From positions 1 to 64,000 of the forward strand of contig PHDN01000006.1 in assembly GCA_002840975.1 (NCBI GenBank): 64,000 nt of DNA. Reading direction: 5' to 3'. Below are positions 1-8,039 of the stretch, in pieces. How positions within the stretch are numbered: the first letter of the stretch is position 1; every line of letters begins with the position of its first letter. The notes beneath the pieces were generated by a model. That model had not been told where the DNA came from. It saw only the letters and a program-made list of their open reading frames with translations, and searched no databases. Source of the stretch: Bacteroidetes bacterium HGW-Bacteroidetes-16 (GTDB lineage: Bacteria > Bacteroidota > Bacteroidia > Bacteroidales > F082). The position numbers and the translations under genes were made by a program.

Positions 1-98
1 GATTGATTCTATTCAGATTTGTTCAACTACAATGAATGTATTTATTGGTTATCCATTGCATCCGGATTTATCCGACTGCAAGTCACTCAGATTTATTC

Positions 99-1325
99 CT
101 ATCTTGCCTTTCTCCCGTTTCCTTTACCCGATGGTTTTCGATTGCCCCTGAAACCTCCATCTCTTGGATTGGGTTTCGGATTCCATGCAGGACCACTTCC
201 CAATTGAGGTGGCATCGGAATTTTCATGATTTCACTCCCAATAAATTCTTCAATGCGTTTAAACTTGTACATGTCATTTTCATTGACAAGTGTCAGTGCG
301 ACGCCGGTTTCATCGGCACGGGCCGTACGTCCTACACGGTGTACGTAGTCTTCGGCATCATTGGGCACATCAAAATTGATCACCAGGTCGATGCCTTTAA
401 TATCAATACCACGGCTCATCACATCGGTGGCTACCAAAACGCGTGTTTCTTTCGATCGAAACCTTAGCAGTACTTCTTCACGCTCGCTTTGCTCCAGATT
501 GGATGAAATGCCCTCCACCAAAAATTGTTTACTTCTCAAAGCCCTGACAATTTCATTGACTTTTAGCTTTGTGGAGCTGAATATCAGTACACTCTTTACA
601 TTGGGTTTGTTGTCGATCAGGCTTTTTATTAGCGGTGATTTTTGCGCATCGTAGGTTAGATAAGCTGCCTGGAGCACTCCTTCTGCCGGTTTTGATATCT
701 CCAGACTTAACGCGATGGGGTTCACTAAGATCTTTTTCGACAACTGACGTATTTTATCCGGCATGGTGGCGCTAAACATCAGGGTTTGTCTGTTTTTAGG
801 AAGGTAGGTAATGATCTTCAGGATGTCATCATGAAAACCAATGTCCAACATCCGGTCGGCTTCATCCAGGATCAGGTATTTTATCCGGTCGAATTTCACG
901 TAGCCCATGTTCAGGTGTGAGATGAGTTTGCCCGGAGTGGCGACGATGATATCGGCACCGCTGGTAAGCGCTTTTTTCTGGACATCCCAATCCGACCCAT
1001 CGCCTCCTCCATAAACCGAAATCGACTGGATTTCGGAAAAATAGGAGAAACCCTGTATTTGTTGTTCTATTTGAATGGCCAGTTCGCGTGTGGGGACGAT
1101 GATCAGCGTGCTGGTTCCAGCGTGGGGCCTACCCATCAATTGATTGATAATGGGCAGTACAAACGCGGCGGTTTTTCCGGTTCCTGTTTGGGCACAGGCT
1201 ATCAGGTCTTTTCCGTTTAGTATTTCAGGAATTGCCATTTCCTGTATGGGGGTTGCTTTTTCGTAACCCATAAACGAGATGGTTTCAAGCATCTGATCGT
1301 TCAGGCCTAGTTCTTTAAAGTTCAT
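99..1325 (-). CDS. DEAD-box RNA helicase, RhlE-like
   Basis: ATP-dependent RNA helicase of 408 residues, expected to remodel structured RNA during ribosome assembly or RNA decay in the cytoplasm. Motifs visible in order: Q-motif region around residues 20-30, Walker A AQTGTGKT (45-52), PTRELA (78-83), DEAD (154-157), SAT (185-187) and HRVGRTAR near residue 335. After the second RecA domain comes a short basic tail rich in Gly, Arg, Lys and Pro (about 370-408), typical of RhlE/CsdA-like members and usually involved in RNA binding. It lies 15 bases downstream of pyrD on the same strand, so it is probably cotranscribed. The subfamily assignment is inference; the DEAD-box assignment is certain. 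Confidence 0.95.
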   Translation of the reverse strand: MNFKELGLNDQMLETISFMGYEKATPIQEMAIPEILNGKDLIACAQTGTGKTAAFVLPIINQLMGRPHAGTSTLIIVPTRELAIQIEQQIQGFSYFSEIQSISVYGGGDGSDWDVQKKALTSGADIIVATPGKLISHLNMGYVKFDRIKYLILDEADRMLDIGFHDDILKIITYLPKNRQTLMFSATMPDKIRQLSKKILVNPIALSLEISKPAEGVLQAAYLTYDAQKSPLIKSLIDNKPNVKSVLIFSSTKLKVNEIVRALRSKQFLVEGISSNLEQSEREEVLLRFRSKETRVLVATDVMSRGIDIKGIDLVINFDVPNDAEDYVHRVGRTARADETGVALTLVNENDMYKFKRIEEFIGSEIMKIPMPPQLGSGPAWNPKPNPRDGGFRGNRKPSGKGNGRKAR

Positions 1326-1340
1326 CTTTAGATTTTGTTA

Positions 1341-2387
1341 TCAAATGTTCTTGTTTTGATGCCGGATGATTGCCCGGTTAATTTTTTTCGCGATGAAAGG
1401 ACCTTCATAGATAAACCCGGTATAAACCTGTATCAGGTCAGCGCCAGCTTCCAACTTTTCAATGGCGTCTTCAGGAGTTTCAATACCTCCCACCCCTATG
1501 ATGGGGAAGGCTTTTCCCGATTTTTCGGATAAGTACCTGATTACTTCGGTAGCTCTTTGTTTAAGCGGTTTTCCGCTCAGTCCACCATTTCCAATATGTT
1601 TTATTGTTGATTCAGAAGCGGTTAACCCATTGCGGGTGATGGTGGTGTTTACTGCCACCACACCATCAATCAACTTATTTTTCGCCAGATCGATGACCTC
1701 ATCCAGCTGAGCTTCGTTTAAATCGGGGCTCACCTTGAGCAGTATAGGTTTGGGGTGTTTTTTGGCTTTGTTGATATGTTGTATTTTTTCCAGGATATTG
1801 ATCAGCGCCTCCTGATCCTGGAGTTCGCGCAGGTCGCTGATATTGGGGCAACTCACATTTACCACAAAATAATCCACGTAATCGAATAAACCATTGAAAA
1901 CCGTAACATAATCGTTTACGGCTTCTGTGTTTGGTGTCAGGGTATTCTTGCCCAAATTTCCACCGATGATGGCTTTGGTACGGCGTTTTTTCAGATTTTC
2001 GACAGCAGCCTCAAGTCCGCGGTTGTTAAATCCCATACGGTTAATCAGGGCATGATCCACAGGGAGTCTGAAAAGTCTGGTGACGGGATTCCCCTGTTGT
2101 CCTTTGGGAGTAACGGTTCCGATTTCGATAAAACCAAAACCCAGATCGGCTAATTCGTTGTAGCATTCGGCATTTTTGTCGAATCCGGCAGCGATACCCA
2201 CCGGATTATCAAAGTGCAACCCAAACAGCACCTTATGAAGCCTGATATCGTTTATGCTCGCAGAACACCGCACCAGTTGTTTGATGCCGGGAATGGCCAT
2301 CCCGAATTTTAAAAGCGAAACTACCTGATGATGAACTTTTTCCGGATCAACTAAGAAGAAAAGAGGCCGTATCAGGTGTTTGTACAT
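1341..2387 (-). CDS. pyrD: Dihydroorotate dehydrogenase (quinone-type)
   Basis: Oxidises dihydroorotate to orotate in pyrimidine synthesis, with electrons passing to membrane quinone. The protein is 348 residues long. Its N-terminal helical segment (about 1-40, beginning MYKHLIRPLFF) is the membrane-docking extension that marks class 2 enzymes. FMN-barrel motifs follow: NPVGIAAGFDKNAE (61-74), INRMGFNN (115-122), and the active-site stretch NVSCPN (177-182). The catalytic base position, Ser in the E. coli and human class 2 enzymes, is Cys180 here, as in class 1 enzymes. The leader contains two palindromes, and a -7 box lies at 2462-2469. The helicase gene follows after 15 bases. Confidence 0.95.
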   Translation of the reverse strand: MYKHLIRPLFFLVDPEKVHHQVVSLLKFGMAIPGIKQLVRCSASINDIRLHKVLFGLHFDNPVGIAAGFDKNAECYNELADLGFGFIEIGTVTPKGQQGNPVTRLFRLPVDHALINRMGFNNRGLEAAVENLKKRRTKAIIGGNLGKNTLTPNTEAVNDYVTVFNGLFDYVDYFVVNVSCPNISDLRELQDQEALINILEKIQHINKAKKHPKPILLKVSPDLNEAQLDEVIDLAKNKLIDGVVAVNTTITRNGLTASESTIKHIGNGGLSGKPLKQRATEVIRYLSEKSGKAFPIIGVGGIETPEDAIEKLEAGADLIQVYTGFIYEGPFIAKKINRAIIRHQNKNI

Positions 2388-2415
2388 TCTTTAGAAATGA
2401 GTTTTTTTAAAAATT

Positions 2416-2447
2416 CCAATATTGGAGGATTGTTGTTAAACAACAAT
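2416..2447. promoter_or_regulatory. Paired palindromes in the pyrD leader
   Basis: Two perfect palindromes stand side by side between the pyrD -7 box and its start codon: CCAATATTGG (2416-2425) and ATTGTTGT-TAA-ACAACAAT (2429-2447). They would lie in the 5' leader, about 30-60 bases upstream of the ATG. They could be an operator for a dimeric regulator or an RNA hairpin. Only the symmetry is seen; the function is inference. Confidence 0.4.
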
Positions 2448-2461
2448 ATTACAATACGTTG

Positions 2462-2469
2462 CAAAAGTA
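2462..2469 (-). promoter_or_regulatory. -7 box for pyrD
   Basis: TACTTTTG on the minus strand matches the Bacteroidetes -7 consensus TAnnTTTG. It sits between the end of the DUF5606 gene and pyrD and would give a leader of about 70 bases. No convincing -33 TTTG was found at the usual distance. Confidence 0.5.
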
Positions 2470-2483
2470 ATGCATTATTTCTC

Positions 2484-2927
2484 TTATTCAGCTTTTTCCT
2501 GCTCAGGTTCAACGGATTCCTTCACTTCTTCAACGGTTTCGGTGAAGTCGAGCATTTCTTTCTCCAGAAGCAGGTTGTACCATGAGAAGATTTTTTTCAT
2601 GTCAGAGACATAAACGGACTCTTTTTCATAATCAGGCAGAATGGCTTCAAAAAGGGTTTTAATTTCTGCTGATGACATTTTTTTAGGGTCGTTAATCGGC
2701 TTTCCTTCCTGGTGATCGAAAATCTTTTTAAGCACTATTTCGAGTGCAACATCTTCGCCTTCTGTATAAATGCTGATTTCTTTTAGAGAGCTCACCCTGT
2801 CGTGTGCGAACGAGGGCATCTTTTTCCCATCAACGAGCGACTCAATAATCAGGTTGTTTTTTGCTTCGCCAACCATACGATATAATCCGGGCTTCCCGGT
2901 AACTGATAAGATTTTACTTAAATCCAT
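2484..2927 (-). CDS. DUF5606 domain-containing protein
   Basis: A 147-residue protein whose N-terminus (MDLSKILSVTGKPGLYRMV) and following lysine- and serine-rich segment match the conserved Bacteroidetes family DUF5606, which has no established function. The C-terminal half is acidic and probably helical, ending in a Glu-rich tail (TVEEVKESVEPEQEKAE). The start was placed at ATG 2927 rather than an upstream in-frame ATG at 2996, because the family begins at MDLSKIL and a -7 box (2946-2953) lies between the two. No signal peptide or membrane segment is visible, so it should be cytoplasmic. It lies upstream of pyrD on the same strand. Confidence 0.85.
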   Translation of the reverse strand: MDLSKILSVTGKPGLYRMVGEAKNNLIIESLVDGKKMPSFAHDRVSSLKEISIYTEGEDVALEIVLKKIFDHQEGKPINDPKKMSSAEIKTLFEAILPDYEKESVYVSDMKKIFSWYNLLLEKEMLDFTETVEEVKESVEPEQEKAE

Positions 2928-2945
2928 AGAACAAAAAAATTTATG

Positions 2946-2953
2946 CAAAAATA
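2946..2953 (-). promoter_or_regulatory. Promoter of the DUF5606 gene
   Basis: TATTTTTG on the minus strand fits TAnnTTTG, with a possible TTG 18 bases upstream (complement of CAA at 2972-2974). It predicts a leader of about a dozen bases to ATG 2927 and argues against the longer reading frame. Confidence 0.55.
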
Positions 2954-3071
2954 ACGTTTTTGCTCCAATTTCAACACAAAAGTTTTTAACTGCCACAAAG
3001 ACACCGAATCACCAGACTCAGGAAGAACCATCCATCATAAAAAGGGAATAAGACGAGAGAAATGAAATTTC

Positions 3072-4424
3072 CTAAATCAACGTCAATCCGGTGTAATTTT
3101 CAGGTCTGATGGCCAGCAATTCTTCTTTAATGTTATCTGACACTTCCAGACCGAGGATGAAATTCCTCATAGAGGTTTCCGTAATTTTTTCATTGGTACG
3201 TGTGAGGGCTTTTAAGGCTTCATAAGGATTTGGATAATTTTCGCGGCGCAGGATGGTTTGAATTCCCTCGGCTACCACGGCCCAGTTGGCTTCCAGATCG
3301 GCAGCGATTTTATCTTCATTCAGCAGAAGTTTATCCAGGCCTTTTCGTATCGAAGCCATCGAAATCATCATGTGTGCAATGGGAGTTCCCACATTGCGGG
3401 TAACGGTAGAATCGGTCAGGTCGCGTTGCAGGCGTGATACAGGAAGCTTATCCGACAAATGGTGCAAAATCGCATTGGCCATGCCCAGGTTGCCCTCTGC
3501 ATTTTCAAAATCGATGGGATTTACCTTATGCGGCATGGCCGAAGATCCCACCTCACCGGCTTTTATTTTCTGTTTGAAATAATCCATTGATACATAGGTC
3601 CATATATCGCGACAAAGGTCGATGAGGATGGTGTTGATGCGCATCAATCCATGAAAATAAGCCGCCAGATAGTCGTAATGTTCGATTTGTGTGGTCGTTT
3701 TCTGACGGTGTATTTTAAGTGATTTTTTTACAAAATTATTGGCAAAATTTTCCCAATCGATGTCGGGATATGCCACCACATGGGCATTCATGGCTCCTGT
3801 GGCACCACCAAATTTCCCTGAAAAAGGAACCTCCTTTAACATGTTGAGCTGGTTTTCGAGGCGTTCGCAAAACACAAAAATTTCTTTCCCCAGTTTCGTG
3901 GGCGAAGCGGGCTGTCCGTGTGTACGCGCCAACATGCTGACATCGCGCCACTTGTAGCTCCTGGTGTTGAGTTCGTCCGTCAACTCCTTTAATGCAGGAA
4001 GCAACAGCTCGCGGTGTGCGTCCTTCATCATGAGTGGGAGGGCGGTATTGTTGATATCCTGTGAGGTAAGTCCAAAATGTACAAACTCCTTGTATTTGCC
4101 CAATCCTATTTTCTCCAGGTTTTCTTTTACAAAATACTCGGTGGCTTTTACATCGTGGTTGGTGGTTTTTTCCAGCTTTTTGATGGCCGCGGCCTCATCA
4201 ACACCAAAGTTCTTGTATATTTCCCTGAGCTTTTCAAAATGTTTGCTACTTACCTCATCAAGTCCCGGGAGCGGAAGTTGGCACAAGGCAATAAAGTACT
4301 CTATTTCAACCTGTACACGGTATTTAAACAAGGCCTCTTCGGAGTAAAACCCGGATAATTCATGGGTTTTATCGTGGTATCTTCCATCGATGGGAGAAAT
4401 AGCTGTAAGGGGTGAGAGTTCCAT
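3072..4424 (-). CDS. purB: Adenylosuccinate lyase
   Basis: Catalyses two steps of purine synthesis: conversion of SAICAR to AICAR plus fumarate, and of adenylosuccinate to AMP plus fumarate. At 450 residues it is full length. Visible motifs are ISPIDGRY (9-16), TSQD (120-123), the catalytic-acid segment RTHGQPASPT (167-176) and the fumarase/lyase signature GSSAMPHKVNPIDFE (293-307), whose serine is the catalytic base. It resembles the E. coli-type PurB. It is transcribed divergently from the secreted-protein gene at 4762, with a 337-base gap. No clear TAnnTTTG box was found upstream. Confidence 0.97.
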   Translation of the reverse strand: MELSPLTAISPIDGRYHDKTHELSGFYSEEALFKYRVQVEIEYFIALCQLPLPGLDEVSSKHFEKLREIYKNFGVDEAAAIKKLEKTTNHDVKATEYFVKENLEKIGLGKYKEFVHFGLTSQDINNTALPLMMKDAHRELLLPALKELTDELNTRSYKWRDVSMLARTHGQPASPTKLGKEIFVFCERLENQLNMLKEVPFSGKFGGATGAMNAHVVAYPDIDWENFANNFVKKSLKIHRQKTTTQIEHYDYLAAYFHGLMRINTILIDLCRDIWTYVSMDYFKQKIKAGEVGSSAMPHKVNPIDFENAEGNLGMANAILHHLSDKLPVSRLQRDLTDSTVTRNVGTPIAHMMISMASIRKGLDKLLLNEDKIAADLEANWAVVAEGIQTILRRENYPNPYEALKALTRTNEKITETSMRNFILGLEVSDNIKEELLAIRPENYTGLTLI

Positions 4425-4761
4425 GGTTGAGAAAATTTTGGTAAAAGTAGGAAATTATGGATAATGGGGGTAGACAATTGGGCCTGGAGGAAACATGCCT
4501 GGTACTAAATGCCTTGACTTACTTTAATTTTGAAGGAGATTGTGGGTATTCAATTTAATTATATCTTTGAGTTCATGAAAATTATCATCAACTTTGTACT
4601 AGTGAGGGCAAAATACTTTCACTCAACCGGATTGATTTATTAAATTTGATATTGAAAATTTTGCAGCTATTCAGGAAATAGTCAGTGCAGTTGCGGTTAA
4701 ATACCGGTCCATAATAGCTTAGTCACGATATATTTACAAGTAATTCACAAAAATTAAAGCC
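4425..4761. other. Gap between purB and a secreted-protein gene
   Basis: No RNA gene or repeat was recognised. On the plus strand a good -7 box TATCTTTG (4562-4569) is followed by ATG 4575, opening only a 22-codon frame (MKIIINFVLVRAKYF...). A second frame further on reads FDIENFAAIQEIVSAVAV and stops near 4722. These may be two pieces of one decayed or frameshifted small gene, or chance. Confidence 0.3.
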
Positions 4762-5808
4762 GTGAGAACCACCATATTATTATTAGTTTTTATTTTCTCG
4801 ATGAATATGAAAACAATAGCTCAAATTCCAGCTGAGGGTCTAATTGCTTATTGGCCTTTTAATGGAAATTCATCAGACAGCAGTGGAAATGGGCATTACG
4901 GGATGCTGCATGGATCTATTTTAGTAAATGACAGATTTATGCTCAAAGATAAAGCTTATTCATTTAATCACAGTAATAATGATTATATCCAAACAGATAT
5001 TTATGATAGTGTATTAGCAAATTATACTGCTGTTGGATGGTTTTATTGGAATGGCAAAGATAATTCTCATGCAATAGGCACCTATTTAGAGGCAGGGAAA
5101 GGTTGGGCCTGGAAGGTATATAATAACAAAGTGCGATTTTACCAGAAGAATATAGCATTTAATTCAACCTATGATATTGTTCCAATGACATGGTTTCATG
5201 TTTCTATCAGTTTTGATGGTTCAGTAGCAAGGTTATACATGAATGGTGAGGAGAACTCAAGCCAACCTGTTTCTGGTAGTACCGGGGAAACTCTTGTGAT
5301 TGGCGCTATACCCAAATACTTATCAGAGTTTAATTGGGATGGATATATTGATGAAGTACTCATCTATGATCGGGCACTTTCTTCAGACGAAATTTTTAAC
5401 CTTTATAGCTGTGGGGTCTGTACTCAAATAATTTATGATACTCTGATTGTTTATGATACCATTCTTGTTTATGATTCAATAATTGTAGTAGATAGTATAT
5501 CGGTAACCGATACTCTAAGAATTGAAGTAAACCTGGGCATACCACAGCCAAATACATTTAATACAATAAAAGTTTACCCTAATCCAACCAGGAATATTAT
5601 ACATATAAAAACAGGAAATTATCTGTCAATGGAAAACTATTCGATAAGAATTATCAATAACTTGGGGGCCGTGGTTTTCTGGAATTTATGTAATCAACAA
5701 GAATTTACTATCGATATAGGTGAATTTGGCGCGAAAGGATTGTTTTATTTACAAATAATAAATGCTGGTAACCAGGTTATTGATACCCGTAAAATTCTTT
5801 TGGAATAA
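4762..5808 (+). CDS. LamG-like secreted protein with T9SS sorting tail
   Basis: A 348-residue secreted or surface-attached protein. The start is GTG 4762, because only this start gives a complete signal peptide (RTTILLLVFIFSM, cleavage probably after IAQ); ATG 4801 would lose it. Residues about 25-215 form a concanavalin A-like/LamG domain (GLIAYWPFNGNSSDSSGNG, then WHVS-like and GYIDEVLIYDRALS motifs), usually binding carbohydrate or mediating adhesion. Residues about 220-255 are a regular YDT/YDS-rich linker. The C-terminus (KVYPNPTRNIIHI to KILLE) is a type A T9SS sorting domain. The ligand is unknown. Confidence 0.85.
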   Translation: MRTTILLLVFIFSMNMKTIAQIPAEGLIAYWPFNGNSSDSSGNGHYGMLHGSILVNDRFMLKDKAYSFNHSNNDYIQTDIYDSVLANYTAVGWFYWNGKDNSHAIGTYLEAGKGWAWKVYNNKVRFYQKNIAFNSTYDIVPMTWFHVSISFDGSVARLYMNGEENSSQPVSGSTGETLVIGAIPKYLSEFNWDGYIDEVLIYDRALSSDEIFNLYSCGVCTQIIYDTLIVYDTILVYDSIIVVDSISVTDTLRIEVNLGIPQPNTFNTIKVYPNPTRNIIHIKTGNYLSMENYSIRIINNLGAVVFWNLCNQQEFTIDIGEFGAKGLFYLQIINAGNQVIDTRKILLE

Positions 5809-5954
5809 GAAAAGGAAATACCCGAATAATAGGTAGAAATTAACTTTCGTCACAGATCAGGAAAAGCGTAGTGGTTTTTTGACATTTTCCGGTCAACGAA
5901 TTGATTGTTCAACTCTTTCTTAATTAGTAAATTAGGTTGACCCAACTTAAAGAA

Positions 5955-5962
5955 TATCTTTG
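5955..5962 (+). promoter_or_regulatory. -7 box for the substrate-binding lipoprotein
   Basis: TATCTTTG matches TAnnTTTG. A TTG at 5937-5939 lies only 15 bases upstream, shorter than usual. The box overlaps the first possible in-frame start (TTG 5960), so translation must begin downstream at ATG 5984 or 6002. Confidence 0.55.
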
Positions 5963-5983
5963 CATTTACTATTTATACTAACC

Positions 5984-7255
5984 ATGAAAATACGCTCTAT
6001 CATGAAACTATTCTTATCCTTACGCTCTCTCGGATTACTACTTATTGCCACCCAGATTATTTTTTTCGGTTGTAACAATAAATCTTCTGATAGCAATCCC
6101 GCCTACAACGAAATACTCATAGGTGCCTTACTTCCGATGTCCACTTACGACGAAGGAATTCTTGGCAAAACCACGATGCAATATGCAGTGGATGACTTTA
6201 ATGCATTTTTGATAAAAGCAGGTTCTGCCGACCGTTTTAAATTGGTGATAGCCGACACCGAATCGGATTCATCTACGACAATTCAGGCAGTGGAGGAGCT
6301 TTATGCTCAGGGAGTCAGGTTGTTGGCAGGCGGACCAAGTTCAAGCATGGAACTTGGTGCGATAATGGATTATATCAACGACCATCAAATGCTTATGCTA
6401 AATGCTTATAGTACAGCCCCCTCACTCGCCATCATGGATGACAATATTTTTCGTTTAGTTACCGATGACGCCAAACAATCGAAAGCCATTAGTAAATATT
6501 TGAATTTTGATGGAATTTCCGCAGTCATTGTGGTTTGGCGTCATGACAACTATGGACAAGGTCTTAGTGAAGCGTTTGCTACAGATTATGTTGCGGCAGG
6601 AGGAACCTTAATCAATTCCATTCCTTATGACATCAGTACTACTGAATTCTCATCATTAACTTCTGAATTGAATTCACAGATTATTACGGCCAAATCACAA
6701 TATGGGTCTGAAAATGTTGGGATTTGTTGTTTCGGTTTCGATGAAACGACCATGCTGTTTGAAGATGCTTCTGCTCAGTCGGATCTGGGTACTGTTAAGT
6801 GGTATGGTTGTGATGGAAATGCAGTAATAAACGAAATGGCAAGCAATCCGGTTTCTGCTGCCTTCGCTTTACAGGTCAATTTTACCGCGCTTAATGTAGG
6901 ATTGGGAACAGCCGATTTCACCCCAAAAAACGCGGCTAACTTATCCGAAAGGGTTCAGTTGGCAACGGGCTTACAACCCAATGTAAATACCCTTTCTGCT
7001 TATGATGCGGTGCGTATTTTCGGCAATTGCTACCTGGCAACCAACAACCAGGAAGTCGAATTGATAAAAAGTGTTCTCCCCGAAATTTGCAGTACTTATA
7101 ATTTTCTGGGAATCACACGCGAACTTAACGAGGCAGGTGACCTGTTGAATGCCAATTATATCTTTTGGAAAATTGAAACTTCCGGTTCATCCAATATATG
7201 GAATACCTCAGCAACTTATTTTGCCGATGGTGATTACATTGAGTTAAAGCATTAA
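5984..7255 (+). CDS. Periplasmic substrate-binding lipoprotein (Leu/Ile/Val family)
   Basis: A 423-residue ABC-type extracellular ligand-binding protein of the branched-chain amino acid binding family (Peripla_BP_6-like). A signal sequence ends in a lipobox-like FFGC followed by NNKSSD, so it should be lipid-anchored. Two alpha/beta lobes are suggested by EILIGALLPMSTYDEG, LLAGGPSSSMELGAIMDYI and SAVIVVWRHDNYGQGL. ATG 6002 (MKLFLSL) is an alternative start. No permease or ATPase gene lies nearby, so it may serve a distant transporter or act as a ligand sensor. The ligand is unknown. A hairpin terminator follows. Confidence 0.8.
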   Translation: MKIRSIMKLFLSLRSLGLLLIATQIIFFGCNNKSSDSNPAYNEILIGALLPMSTYDEGILGKTTMQYAVDDFNAFLIKAGSADRFKLVIADTESDSSTTIQAVEELYAQGVRLLAGGPSSSMELGAIMDYINDHQMLMLNAYSTAPSLAIMDDNIFRLVTDDAKQSKAISKYLNFDGISAVIVVWRHDNYGQGLSEAFATDYVAAGGTLINSIPYDISTTEFSSLTSELNSQIITAKSQYGSENVGICCFGFDETTMLFEDASAQSDLGTVKWYGCDGNAVINEMASNPVSAAFALQVNFTALNVGLGTADFTPKNAANLSERVQLATGLQPNVNTLSAYDAVRIFGNCYLATNNQEVELIKSVLPEICSTYNFLGITRELNEAGDLLNANYIFWKIETSGSSNIWNTSATYFADGDYIELKH

Positions 7256-7312
7256 CAGGAGGTGGATTCACTGTTGAAATCGTTGACCTGAAATATACTG
7301 ATACTGATAAAG

Positions 7313-7344
7313 TGGGGACTCCTAATATAGAAGTCCCCATTATT
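7313..7344 (+). terminator. Hairpin terminator after the binding protein
   Basis: TGGGGACT (7313-7320) pairs with AGTCCCCA (7332-7339) across an 11-base loop and is followed by a short T-rich run (TTATTT). It lies 58 bases after the stop of the binding protein and before the lipocalin promoter. Confidence 0.6.
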
Positions 7345-7357
7345 TAAACAATTGAAT

Positions 7358-7365
7358 TATATTTG
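7358..7365 (+). promoter_or_regulatory. -7 box for the lipocalin gene
   Basis: TATATTTG fits TAnnTTTG and lies just after a hairpin terminator and 41 bases before ATG 7407, giving the lipocalin its own promoter. No clear -33 partner was found. Confidence 0.55.
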
Positions 7366-7406
7366 GTTCTAAAATCACAATGAATGAAACCTAAAAATAA
7401 TTCAGG

Positions 7407-7955
7407 ATGCAGCCACTCAATTCAATCGTATCACAAAGAACTTTGAACAGGTTTGCCATCATCATACTGACCATGTCTGGCCTTATGTCGTGTAAATCCA
7501 CCAGAGAGCTCCCCACAGTTCAATCCCTTGATTTTGAAAAATATGCCGGGCATTGGTACGAAATTGCCCGGTTACCCAACTCCTTTGAAGCGGGGTTGGA
7601 GCGTGTAACGGCCAATTATACCATTAAAAAAAATGGCAGGATAGCAATTTTGAACAAAGGATTCTCCGTAAATAAGGATGAATATAAATCAGCCAAAGGA
7701 ACTGCCTGGTTACCAAATGTCAACCACCAGGGCAGGTTAAAAGTGCGCTTCTTCTGGCCTTTTTCGAGTGATTATTACGTTATTGCTTTGGATAAGGATT
7801 ATCATTATGTGCTGGTGGGAACCCCTTCAAGAAAATATTTGTGGATCCTTTCAAGGTCTAAAGAGTTGGACAGCGCGATCTATTTAAAATTGTTGAGTAC
7901 AGCCAAAAGAAACGGTTTCGCAGTTGAAAATTTAATCGAAGTAAAGCATGAATAA
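7407..7955 (+). CDS. Lipocalin lipoprotein, Blc-like
   Basis: A 182-residue bacterial lipocalin, expected to bind fatty acids or lysophospholipids at the outer membrane, perhaps in membrane repair. The signal peptide ends in lipobox LMSC. Family motifs include YAGHWYEIARLPNSFE with the conserved G-x-W, NYTIKKNGRIAILNKG, GRLKVRFFWPFSSDYYVIALD and the closing YLWILSRS, in the order seen in E. coli Blc. The length is normal. It has its own promoter and stands alone. The natural ligand cannot be told from sequence. Confidence 0.9.
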   Translation: MQPLNSIVSQRTLNRFAIIILTMSGLMSCKSTRELPTVQSLDFEKYAGHWYEIARLPNSFEAGLERVTANYTIKKNGRIAILNKGFSVNKDEYKSAKGTAWLPNVNHQGRLKVRFFWPFSSDYYVIALDKDYHYVLVGTPSRKYLWILSRSKELDSAIYLKLLSTAKRNGFAVENLIEVKHE

Positions 7956-8039
7956 AAAAACTGCGCACGATATCCCTGAAGTATAACACGCGTCATCAAA
8001 ACAAGATAGTTTCGGTTATAAAATTTAATTTATTTTGAA

